Shown here: positions 1-9,564 of the stretch, piece by piece
Numbering within the stretch: position 1 is the first letter of the stretch
Layout of the letters: every line of letters starts with the position of its first letter
From: Phytopythium helicoides
Taxonomy: Eukaryota; Oomycota; Peronosporomycetes; Pythiales; Pythiaceae
Direction: 5' to 3'
NCBI GenBank assembly: GCA_024867545.1
Contig: JANFNE010000013.1
Span: 1,148,470 to 1,212,469 of the forward strand
DNA: 64,000 bases
The notes under the pieces: generated by a model
What the model was told of the DNA's origin: nothing
Seen by the model: the letters and a program-made list of their open reading frames with translations, nothing else
Databases searched by the model: none
Made by a program: the position numbers and the translations under genes

Positions 1-1616
1 CGAGATCCAAGTCAAATGATGACAGCTTGAGGCGAACCAAAGATGTGCCAACAAGTTCAAGAAAACGGTAAAGTGCTTCTCCAGCTTCAGGAGAAATTAC
101 ACACGGCAGACTTAGACTTGAGACCCCCCGCTTGAGTCTTTGACCTGATAAAGCGTCGCTCGTATCGATTGGCACAAGCAAGCGGCGATTTACTTCACAG
201 ACTCCATATCCAGGAATGACCACTACAGCACATCCCGCATCCGTGTCAGATAGCAATGAGATCCCCGCTACATCAGAATCAAGAGTCCAAGTTGCTGATT
301 CGGGCAATATAGTCTCATCAGGATGCATTTTCTGGAGAGTAACCGGAGATCCTCTCTGTAATATCCATCGTGTAGCGGAGTTGGTGGTACTTTCAATCAC
401 GTCAGATCTGCTGAGCTCGTCGTACAGATTGTTGTAGAGATAGTTGACTGGACTATTGCTCGATAGAACAGCCTCCATAGCATCGACGTCCGACTGTGTT
501 ATGATAGCGTCAATAAGCTCAACGTGAGTGATCGATGAGCGTTCTCGAGCTACATCAGAGAACAACGCGAATGCTATAAATGCCCAAGCTTCCGAGGGCT
601 CTCTTCGGGATACGAGCATCGAATCAAGCGACAGTTGAAGTCGAGTAACTGTACGTGTTTCAAGCAACGCAGAGCAGAGCCGTGCGATCGGGGCCACTTC
701 CCTCAGCATCCAGCTCAAGCATACGGTACCGATGGTATGAACCTCGCTTGGAGCGGAAGTCCCACCGCAGAAAACTCGCTCGAAAACCTTCCCAATCATT
801 TGTGCAGTGCGAGCAGAGTCAATGTTGAGCTTCCTATGCATCTGCGGCATGAACGTAAGATATGACAGTGGAATCGTGTTTTCTTTGCGTAGCATCTCAG
901 TCACAGTGTCGATCTCGATTGGCGTCAAACTGTCGGCTTCCAGATTCATCTCCATTGGCTCCAGCACGGCAGTACACTCGATGGGAACCTGCTTGTGACC
1001 CACAGCAGTCAAGTTTATAGGTATACACCAGCCATCATGCTCCTTCTTGATCGCTCTTAGCGCATTCTGGATCATCCCAAACCTCGGCAATCCGATCCGA
1101 TCAGCCCATGCGAGCGTGAACATGAATCGGATCGGTATTTCTAAGCATCTCGAGTCTCGATCAAACCCCCCAACAATGCGCTTTGCAGCGACTGTAAATG
1201 CTGCGCTTGGTGGAGCAACAATCCCTTCGACCAGCGTCTTGATCAACTCTGCGATCCACGCCTCGCTGCCATCGGTCACCCACAGCTTTAGCGCAAATCG
1301 CGCAATTCGGTAGTCTTCTGCCTCTCTGTAGCTCTCCAGCGTATCGAGATCAAGTTCACAGTGCGCCTTTAGCACGTAGCGCCAGGCGCCTGTGGTCTGC
1401 TCGCGCCACCATCGCCAGCAGCACGATCGCGTCACCAATGGCGCGCAGTTGGCCCGGATGAGGGTGCTCGAGATCCTTCGGGAGCGGGAATAAGACGCCC
1501 GCGAAGCGCTTCGACGGCACGCACATCTCATTTTGGACACGCAGCGCCAGCAGTCCACGCAGCGGCGCGCACCAGGGGCGCAGGAAGTCCCAGCGAGCGC
1601 CCTGGTCGACGTCCAT
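1..1616 (-). CDS. Unrecognised protein, C-terminus beyond left edge, two frame breaks
   Basis: Start chosen at the ATG at 1616-1614 (protein begins MDVDQGARWDFLRPW). The frame is open to about 1390, continues one base out of frame (TTGAWRYVLKAHCELDLDTL), shifts again by one base near 1080, and then stays open to the window edge (about 350 further codons), so the gene is cut at its 3' end. Each break needs removal of one extra base. I recognise no domain. The protein is acidic to neutral, without a signal peptide or clear membrane segments, and has several Trp/Leu-rich helices such as WVTDGSEAWIAELI. The long uninterrupted last stretch with normal codon use suggests a real gene with sequence errors, although a young pseudogene is possible. 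The function is unknown. Confidence 0.55.
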
Positions 1617-2189
1617 GAGGCGGCACTAGCGACTGTGTACGAACTATACGATCTTTCAGATGATTTTATCCGGATGTTCACCGCTTATAAGTATAGTATG
1701 CGACTTTTTATCCGGAAGATGGTCATCACTTCAAGTTGAGCCGCACTCGTCCTGCCGCAGCGCTCAGCAGCTTGGTGCTTCTCTCTGTCGCAACGCTGCG
1801 GCAGACTGCCATGTTGGAGGAACGGTTGGTTGCTCTGCTGATACTGGGCGTCGTAGACAACGAAACTCTGAATGTTACATGAATCGCGCATATTCTGAGC
1901 ATGCCGATCGCTTGGATTTCCGCGCTCTTGACAATAGTAAAGTGATGCTGCATCAATTCGACACCGATCCGCGTCGGCTTATATCGCTGCAAAATCCTGT
2001 CGCGTGAAGGGAACGACAAATGTGAGACCACATAACGACATTGATCGCGATACGGCCTCACTGACTGTCGGCTCACGACCCGGGGTCGCGCAGCTACTCC
2101 AAGCAGCCGGCGTTTTTCGACGACGACATCGACGACCGGGAGCGATGCTGCTCAACTCGACGTGACCTTTTTGGCTGGCTTTTGAGGCG
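1617..2189. other. Intergenic, no gene recognised
   Basis: AT-richer than the flanks. Only short overlapping frames are present, without motifs or codon bias. It probably holds the promoter of the leftward gene that starts at 1616. Confidence 0.4.
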
Positions 2190-2330
2190 ACACCTAGCCT
2201 GTGAAGCTCGCCTATCCTTTTTCCGCGGCCAGATGTCTCGGCAGGACTTGCACTGTTGCAGATCACAGTCGAAGCAAGGCCAACCATCCGAGTTATCGAC
2301 AGTGCCGCGTGGATTCAGTAGGTGTCCCCC
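2190..2330 (+). repeat. Dispersed repeat copy 1 (coding-like fragment)
   Basis: This stretch reads as a peptide containing LHCCRSQSKQGQPSELSTV and PRGFSR. A clearly related segment lies inverted at about 29176-29320, reading LHCYREQRKQGQPTEPSTV and PRGFSK. The similarity is visible at DNA level over about 90 bases (for example the shared run aggacttgcactgtt) and extends weakly upstream, where VKLAYPF matches VKLANPRF after one frame change. It is probably a fragment of a transposable element or of a dispersed gene family; I could not name it. Confidence 0.55.
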
Positions 2331-2967
2331 ACCGGAGCGCGGACCCACGGAGGAAGGCCATTGCGAGCAGGCGACAGGCGTTTCGCCTCGGCGCTAGCTA
2401 CACAGGACGCGTCGACGTCAAGGACAACTCCAATATCGTGGTGGTGAGGGAACACCACCACACGTGGTAACCAGTCTACGCTGTGGAGTATACTGGGAGT
2501 CCCGTATAGCTCTAGTGGAGAGGGCAAAGGGTAGGAACCTCGGTGAAACAAGAGCTAATTTACGCAGCCTTTCCTAGACAGCATGACTGCTGGAGCACGC
2601 TGCTATCGTCCTAGAAACACCCCAAATGCGATTTCCTCGCAGCACAAGTTCATCGACGCCGCCGCTAGAGGTGCTCGTACCACAGGCAAGCGTCTCAATG
2701 TCAGCCGTGCTCCCCAGGCACCTACCACACCGTGTTGGGCACAGCTAGCCCCTGGAATGATGCCCCAAGCATCTTTGAAGTTGACGCTCGTTGGCAAGTC
2801 AGTCAGTCAGTTGACGTCTCCATCGGAGAGCGTCGTCGGATAGCGGTGCATCAATTCCGACGGCGGGTCGTTGAGGTATCGCATGACGCTTCACGTCTAG
2901 ACGCGTTCGTTGTGAGAGCCACTGCGGAAGATCGCGCGTCTGCTCACAGGCGCTGCTCCAGCCGTCA
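2331..2967. other. Intergenic, no gene recognised
   Basis: Several overlapping short frames on both strands, none with recognisable motifs. The last 100 bases are probably the leader of the ankyrin-type gene that starts at 2968. Confidence 0.35.
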
Positions 2968-3774
2968 ATGGCGTCGCTAGACCAAGTCTTCAAGAGCGTC
3001 GAGGTGGTCCTCCGCGAGCGCGATGAACTGGCTGAGCTCGACCACGTGTCTGTAGCCATCACAGACTTCCTCGACTGCATCTGCCTGAAGTGGACGCTGT
3101 CAAAGGCGGCAGCCACTGGGTCAGTGCCGCTTATGGCTCGGCTTGCCGCGAAACGACTTCAGCACGATCCATGGCCACAGCAGGAGCTGGCAAGCGCTAT
3201 GGAGGTCGCGGCTCAGCTCGGACACATCAAGGCGATGGATTTTATCCACCAGCGCTTCCACGATCGAGCCCGGATCGCTTGCAGCCGACGCGGCAGCTAG
3301 GCGCAGGGCGCCTTAAATGCGCTGCAGTGGCTGCAAGCCAACTCGTCGATCGATCGCGTCACTGAGTCTGCAATGGACAACGCGGCTGCCAATGGGCATC
3401 TGGAGGTAGTCGAGTGGCTTCACGCGAACAGCGATGAGGGGTGCACGACGCGGGCAATGGACTTGGCGGCGGGAAATGGGCGTCTCGAGGTCGTCCGGTG
3501 GCTGCACGAGCACCGCCGCGAGGGCTGCACCAGCCAGGCAGTGGACTGGGCAGCTCGTGGCGGGCACCTGTACGTGCTGCAGTGGCTCCACCGCACTCGC
3601 CGCGAGCGGATCTCAGTTAGCGCCATGGACGCAGCGGTCGCGCACGGCCGCCTGGAGACCGCAAAGTGGCTCCACAACCACCTGGAGCTGCGGTGGACGT
3701 CGTTCGCGGTCGAAATGGCCGCCAGCAACGGCAGGCGAGCCGTGCTGCAGTGGGTCGCGAGCCTTGAGGAGTGA
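2968..3774 (+). CDS. Oomycete-type ankyrin-repeat protein, interrupted by an in-frame TAG
   Basis: The ATG at 2968 starts MASLDQVFKSVEVVLRERDE. After about 110 codons a TAG lies at 3298-3300, but the same frame continues to 3774 with at least five degenerate ankyrin-like units of about 33 residues (AMDNAAANGHLEVVEWLHAN, AMDLAAGNGRLEVVRWLHEH, AVDWAARGGHLYVLQWLH, AMDAAVAHGRLETAKWLHNH, AVEMAASNGRRAVLQW). This AMDxAAxNGHLEVVxWLH pattern is typical of a large oomycete family of scaffold-like proteins of unknown partner. Just before the stop another frame reads LAADAAA, the expected helix, so two nearby indels that cancel each other may have created the TAG. It is either a two-error gene or a recent pseudogene. 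Confidence 0.65.
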
Positions 3775-4048
3775 GCCGCAGTGGGCCAAGCCACTGCAAC
3801 CGGTTGCTTTTAGCAACGCTGCAGGCGATGGCAGACACTGGTTCGGGTTCATGGCAGGCGGCGAGCGAGCAAGCTGGCGTTGGCTTTTAGTACTGTCCAG
3901 AGAGCATTGAGCGGATGTCGATGGCAAACCTCCAGTGCGACGGCGAAAGTTTCTTCGCGACTGAGCTCATTGGGCATTTCGACCGCAAGAGTGCAAGTCC
4001 ACGCCATGTATCCTAGTTCTCCGCCATTGCATCGAGCTTGATCAAACT

Positions 4049-4321
4049 ATGCGGCGATCCGCTTCTTGCATGGTTTCTGTCGCCTTGACAGTTGTGTTCC
4101 TGCTTCATCTTCTCGGTGTAGTATCGGGTAAATCTCCCGCACCAACGACACTATCGATATTATTGATAACACCAATGAGACCATTTCCGTCAGCAGAGGT
4201 CTTTGGAGCGAATGCGTTGTCTATAATGGCCTTCCGAGATGGAAGGAGAGGAGCAGCGAGTAGAGATTCTGTCCGAGAACTAAATGAAGGGAGCTACGGC
4301 TACCAAGGTGAACGATGTTGA
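4049..4321 (+). pseudogene. Broken membrane/secreted protein fragment (claudin-like first loop?)
   Basis: The ATG at 4049 opens MRRSASCMVSVALTVVFLLH followed by LLGVVSG, a good signal peptide or first membrane segment. The same frame then gives an undistinguished 60 residues. In another frame, from about 4150, the sequence reads DTIDIIDNTNETISVSRGLW and then SECVVYNGLPRW. A GLW..C motif soon after a first membrane helix is the layout of claudin/PMP22-type four-helix proteins. This suggests a frame-broken, truncated remnant; the later helices are not visible before the convergent gene ending at 4389. No RxLR or LFLAK effector motif was found. Confidence 0.3.
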
Positions 4322-4388
4322 TTGACTGCCACAGAGTTAGCTTGGGCAGATGGAGGCGACGACAGCGACGGAGAGGAAGGAGCAAGCG

Positions 4389-5574
4389 CTACGTGCGGCC
4401 CTGGCGGATCTGCTGGGTCTTGTACCGCGTGAAGGTGATCTTGTCGCGGTACATGAATGGCGTTCGCGTGCTGGCCCAGTGCGTCGGCCGTGAGGCTCAT
4501 GACTCGCTGCGCAGTGTCCAGCGCGTCCTCGCCCGGCAGCATCTCGGTGCGTGGCAGACACTTGATGGTGTACATATGCCACGGTACGAAGAAGTACCAT
4601 GCAACGTTCGCAGGCGAACGTGCTGGTCTCGTCGTTGATGTTGATCGGCTGCACGTACGCGCCGAGGCCGCAGTCAGCACCTCCCATCAATGGCCCAATC
4701 GTGAACAGAGGAACGTACGAAGGGGCCGTCGGAGGCCTGGATGGCGAGCGGCTGCACGGTCTTGCCGAGCGAGAACAGGAAACTTGTGGTACTGCAGTAG
4801 CCCCACCTGTCCGTTTGTCAAGCCGCCCTACGAAGACAACCCCCCGTCAGCCGTCTCGTCAAACAGCGATGCCTGCATGCAGCATGTGTCCACCCACCCA
4901 CCTCTGGGAAGGCCATGAGGGGCTTGTCACCATTGGCGAGCCTCTCCATAATGATCTCGCGGACCTGGTCGCGGCCATCGGCGCCGCCTCGGTTGCGAGA
5001 CGCGTAGGGCACGAACACGAGCCCGCTCTTGCCCCGCAGCAGGCGGAAGAAGAGCATTTTGTTGTAGAAGTCGTAGCCGAGGATGTAGCCTGGTCCGATG
5101 CCGCGCAGCAGCGCGAGCGCGTCGAACTCGCTGATGTGGTTGGCGACCACGATGTCGCTCTTGTCGAGCAGGTGTCTTGTCCTTGACGCGCACGATGGTG
5201 CCTGTGAGCACCGCGAAGAGCGTGTGGACGCGCATGCGGTCTAGCTGCTTCTCGGACAGCAGCGCGGGCAGCACGAGCGCGACGAGGAAGACGAGCATGG
5301 CGCGCAGCAGCATGAGCAGCAGGCCGAGCGGCGCGTAGAGCAGCAGCGCGGCGTGTATGGGCCGCAGCGGCGACTTGACGCGCTCGAACTGGAACATGGC
5401 GGCGAAGGGCTCCAGCTGGCGCTCCGACTGCGCGTCGAGCTGCGTGGCGCTGGCTCCGGCGCCGCCCGCTGCCAGCAGGTCGAGCGCACGGCGGACGTCG
5501 GCGCTCGCGGCCGAGTTGCCGGCCATCGACAGGTCCGCGCGCGCGGCCTGCGGGGCCACGGCGCTCGACTGCAT
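4389..5574 (-). CDS. AUP1-like acyltransferase-fold membrane protein
   Basis: Start ATG 5574 (MQSSAVAPQAARADLSMAGN). Order of parts: a polar N-terminus of about 75 residues; a hydrophobic hairpin (AALLLYAPLGLLLMLLRAML, then VFLVALVLPALL); then the glycerolipid acyltransferase motif NHISEFDAL; then KPLMAFPE, an intron starting gtgggtgg, and LTNGQVGLLQYHKF with KTVQPLAIQASDGPF; and finally WYFFVPWHMYTIKCLP and a tail ending QIRQGRT before the stop at 4391-4389. The TNGxxGLLxF..VQPLxIQ and FVPxxxYxxxxLP segments match animal AUP1 (ancient ubiquitous protein 1), a lipid-droplet/ER hairpin protein, better than plain LPAATs. At least four single extra bases break the frame (about 5180, 4770, 4620, 4445). 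The CUE domain of animal AUP1 is not seen. It is divergent to the gene at 5681, with about 106 bp between them. Confidence 0.7.
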
Positions 5575-5680
5575 GTCGGAGAGTGGCGCCTGTCACGGGA
5601 GCTGCCCATCCATCCCGCCTGCCGCGACCTGGTTCTGCAGCTGCTTTTAGAACGCGCCGCTAATTCCAGCGAGAGCCGCC

Positions 5681-6278
5681 ATGATCATCCGCGCCGCGAG
5701 CGACGACGAGAGCGACAGCGAGCAGGAGCTGCAGCGCTCGCGCTTCGGCCGCGCGCCAGACCGACCGGACGCCCCTGTCTTCGACTTTGGCAGCGCGCCC
5801 GTGCAGCAGGCGGCCGGCGCGACGGGAGCGAGAGCCGCGTGGGTGCTGGCGACGGTGGGCGTCGTGCTGCTGCTGCTCTTCGACACGGCGGCGCTAGTGG
5901 GCGGGCTCGGCACGCGAGGACGCCGCGCTGCCGACAGACGCCTTTGGACTCGCGCCGGTGCTGCTGGCCGCGCTGTTCCCAGTCGAGGGCGATGGATGGA
6001 CCATCGCGCGCGCGCTGCCGGCGTGCAGCGCCAACTACTGCGCGTCGCTGCTGCTGGCCGCGGCGTGGATCTACTCGCGAGAAGACGCCAAGGCTGAGAG
6101 CTTGAGGGCGAAGGGGGCGGTCAATCGCGCGTGGGGGTGGATTGCCGCGATTGCCGTGTTCGGACACGTCGCCACCTGCGTGTACGTGCTGGCGGCGCTG
6201 ATGGAGAGCGACGGGGACCGCGCCAAGTTCTGGGCCGGGCCTAGAAGGCGATCGTCCCGGACGTATCCAAACGTATAG
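5681..6278 (+). CDS. Small multi-pass membrane protein, DUF1475-like
   Basis: The ATG at 5681 gives MIIRAASDDESDSEQELQRS, an acidic cytosolic head. Three or four hydrophobic segments follow: AAWVLATVGVVLLLLFDTAA, FGLAPVLLAALFPV, YCASLLLAAAWIY and WGWIAAIAVFGHVATCVYVL. The ending GDRAKFWAG with a nearby membrane helix resembles the DUF1475/plant membrane-protein group of unknown function, but this is only a weak resemblance. One extra base near 5925 must be removed to join the N-terminal part (frame of 5681) to the C-terminal part (frame of 5958). It shares a short divergent promoter region with the AUP1-like gene. Confidence 0.5.
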
Positions 6279-6689
6279 ATTTGGTGGCGGGTGTTAGCGC
6301 GAGCTGGCAAGGTGCGAAGGTCGGTCCGAGTGCGATGAATAGAGGAAACTCATCCGACGCATCAGCGATTAGGATGGCACACGACTCTATCATTCAATCA
6401 ACTGCTTTCACTTTCATTCGTTGACGTTCACCTGGTCAGGAACACGACATTCCATTCACAAGTGAATTCACGCAAAGCATTCGTTGACTTCTGTTCTTAC
6501 TGCACGGTTTGATGCTGGCATGCTATTCTCCTTTGTTCCCACAGCAGGTCCTTGTGCGACGTTCATACCGAAATGTCAGCTCTCACAGACCATTCCCCTC
6601 AGTCTAGCATCTTTGGCAGCCTCTCGAGTGATTTGTTTGCAGGGCTCCTCGGCCCTTTACGAGCTTATGAACAAAGTATATGCACACAT
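6279..6689. other. Intergenic, no gene recognised
   Basis: AT-rich stretch between the membrane-protein gene and the kinase pseudogene. It includes three close copies of a ttcattcg/ttgacg-like motif around 6410-6490. No supported coding sequence. Confidence 0.4.
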
Positions 6690-8225
6690 CTCAATCTTGG
6701 TGTTTGATCTCTGGAGTCAACAACTCACAACATCGATATCGTCACAATTTGCTGCTCTCGTCCTCGCACCACTTCCCAGATTCAACCATCTTGTCCAGAT
6801 TTCGATGCAAGGCGTACCCTTGCATAGCCGTTTTCGTGAATGCTAACAGAGTCTCTTTTTGATTTCCAACTTCATTGTATAGTATCGAGCTTCTTCGACG
6901 AGAAGTCTCAAGCGCTTGTTGTCAGCAAACTTTGGCGCATTTATCTCTCTCAGAAACAGACGCCAAACGTGCCAATCGGGACCACAGTAGCTCGAATATT
7001 CGACTCAGCATCATACGATCGCTAAAAGTATCATTGCCATCGAACTGTTGACACATTTTCTTCATCTCGTCGATAACTTCTGGTAGAGAGGAGGACTCTC
7101 CATATGACAATTCATCTTCTAGATAAGCCCCATCAGCTGCATTCCCTCTCGCGAGTGCTGAAGATTCGTCCACCACAGTCAAGATCGAAATGCGATCGGC
7201 AGGCTCGTGCGCACACATTTGATCAATCAGCTTCCATTGTTCATCCGTACACAACTCAGGACGTGGCGGAAAATTCTTCCCCCTGAGGCAAGCCTTCACT
7301 ACCAGGTATTCCAAATTTCCCCACGGTAGCGGTGATAATGCTTTAGACCCAGCCTTATCAAACTCAACGACTCGAAGCGCCTCCACAAAACACATCCCCA
7401 GAGAGGTTGTCCATGTTTCCCCATGGTAGTGGCAAAGATGCTTCGCAATCCATCTCAACCTGCTTCACTTGCTCCACCACGCGAAGCGCCTCCACAACAC
7501 ACATCCCCAGAGAGTATATGTCCGATGCAAACGATCGCTCCGAAGCGCCATGCAAAATACACTCTGGTGCCACCCACTGCCAAGCACCACTCAGCTTTGC
7601 TTCTTTCCCATCTTCTTCAAACGAACTCAACCCGAAATCAGTCACCTTCGCCTTCCCATCATTACACGTGGATGCCATGGAGTCGTTGTTGCTGTTGTTG
7701 TCTGATCCGAGAGCCTTCACCGTGTCTCGAATCCTTGCTAGCAGTTGAACCGATACTCCGGTTTTGTACTCGTTGACGTTCACATCGATGTTTTCAGTCC
7801 TGGGTTGTGTAGTCTCGAGTTCCCTTGATTCCTTTGTAGCAAATTGTTTGAGTAGCCGAACAACTGTCGTAGCTGATGATCGAAGATCTGGGTTGTGAGC
7901 ACACATTCGGGACATCAGAGTATTAGTGTCTTCATCGAGGTAATTGGGGCTATACAGCTCTGAAGACTCGGGACACCAAAATCCTTTTCTGCTTCCGAGA
8001 CTACTGCTTTCATTTGATGTTGCCACGGTTCTTGCCCTGTCACTGCTTCCACTATACACAGACCCAAAGAGTAAATGTCTGAAGCAAATGACGCTCCTTC
8101 ACCTTCCAATTGCTCAGGAGCCTGCCAACGCAATGATGAGGCTGTATTTCCAACGCTTTCAGTCACCTTTGCCAATCCAAAGTCAGCCAATTCATTTTCC
8201 TGTCGCTTCAACTTGGCTCCCCACC
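6690..8225 (-). pseudogene. Mosaic remnant of the ankyrin/tandem-kinase family
   Basis: Read leftward, this is a patchwork of pieces that align with the gene at 18835-22944. From 8211: the C-lobe of the first kinase (ELADFGLAKV, SLRWQAPEQLEGEG, ASFASDIYSLGLCIVEAVTG), then the linker (SRMCAHNPDLRSSATTVV). Next, the second kinase starts at VKALGSDNNSNNDSMAST but jumps directly to NDGKAKVTDFGLSSFEEDGK, so most of the N-lobe and the catalytic loop are deleted. A segment around GMCVVEALRVVE..LPLPWGN occurs twice in succession (about 7400-7510 and 7300-7400). The kinase tail (WKLIDQMCAHEPADRISILT, FTKTAMQGYALHRNLDKMVE) follows to about 6690. Three frames are used. There is no N-terminal half: it stops at the promoter of the PPR gene. 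It cannot encode an active kinase. Confidence 0.8.
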
Positions 8226-8294
8226 TAAAGTTCGCTTTTCACTGCGACATTCGTGCCCATGCGCACCTAGCGCGTCTCCGCCTCAGTCCACCGC

Positions 8295-9460
8295 ATGCTC
8301 GTCACTTCCACGCGCGAGATGCTGCGGCTCGTGGCGCTGCCGGCGCTGCGCCGCTGCGCTCCGCCCGCCCGCCGCGCGCGCCTGCGCCTGCGCTTCTCCT
8401 CTGGCTCATGCGCGGCGCTCCCTGGGGCTCCGGCCGCGAGTTCCCGCGCTTCTCCAGGCTCTGCGGAGGCTCCAGGAGCGCCAGAAACGTCAGCGGAGGC
8501 GACGCTGGCGCTGCTGGAGCGCAGCATCGCGCAGCGGCAGTCGGCGCGCGCGCTCGCGCTGTTCGCGCAGCTGGAGCGTCCGCCCAGCACGACTCTGCTG
8601 CAGAAGCTCGCGGTGCTGCTGGCCAAGCAGCCGGCGCGCGCGCACTCGTCGCGTGCCTTCGACATCTGCTCTCGGTCTACAGGTGCGGCTTGGCGGAGAG
8701 GGGGGAGGAGGCTGGAGAGGGACTGAGCGGACTGATGGAGCGCAGGATCGCGGGGTTCCAGCCGGACGACTACACGCGACTCGCGTCCATCCACGTGATC
8801 GAGTCGTGTCTGCGCCACAGGCAGCTGGACCGAGCTATGGAGGTGGGAACGCAAGCACTTGAGCTGAGTGAAGCGAGCTTCTTTGCTGAGTGGATGCTGG
8901 TGCATGCAGCTGTATGACGAGGCGTTCAACCTTGGAGTGTCGCTCGACCTGAGCGCGTACGACGCACTGCTCAGCGCGCTGGTGGAGAATGGTCGCGTGG
9001 ACGAGGCGGCAGAGATCCTCCAGGACATCGCCGGGCACAAGGACGCCAACCCGAACGAGCACGCGTACCTGCCGGTGCTCGTGTCACTCGTGCAGGACCG
9101 AGAGTACCACCGAGCGCTGGAGCTGCTCAAGCAGGGCGAGGAGCGTGGAGTCCCGTTCACGTCCGAGGTACGGAAACTGAAGACTGTCCATGATGGGAAG
9201 ATAGTTGCGCTAACTAGCTGTTTCGAACGGTCACGGAGCAGACATTTGCGCCGCTTGTGGAGATTGCCGAGACGGACGAGGATGCGACGGACGCGCTTGT
9301 CACGTTTCTGTCGTACATTGAGGACTCGTGGGAGAAGCCAAGGTATGGGGATTTCAATTGATAAGCAGTTTTTTGGATACCTAACGAGTGTTCTTCACAG
9401 CTGATTGACGAAATGGTAGCCGGCATGAACGACAGCGAGGATGACAACCAGATGAACTAG
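8295..9460 (+). CDS. Mitochondrial PPR-like protein
   Basis: The ATG at 8295 (or the inner ATG at 8319, MLRLVALPALRR) starts an Arg/Ala-rich leader typical of mitochondrial import. Then come helical repeats of pentatricopeptide type: SARALALFAQLERPPSTTLL, DYTRLASIHVIESCLRHRQL followed by DRAMEVG, LDLSAYDALLSALVENGRVD followed by EAAEIL, and HAYLPVLVSLVQDREYHRAL followed by ELL. PPR proteins bind organellar RNA. The frame changes near 8665 (one base missing or two extra) and near 8905 (one extra). An intron runs from about 9169 (gtacgg) to 9219; after it LFRTVTEQTFAPLVEIAETD continues to a second intron starting gtatgg at about 9342. The last exon probably gives LIDEMVAGMNDSEDDNQMN and ends at 9460, although strict splicing would stop at 9403. 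Confidence 0.65.
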
Positions 9461-9564
9461 TTCAGTCGTCGAATGAAAACCCACGTCCGCCAAATTTGCT
9501 GTATTTGTTCGTTCGTTAGCTCATCGCAACACATTGGACGATGAGCCAGCTTTGGATGCTGGCA

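Noticed and set aside
4049..4321. RxLR or Crinkler effector
   Set aside because: It has a signal-like leader but no RxLR-dEER or LFLAK/DWL motif in any frame downstream.
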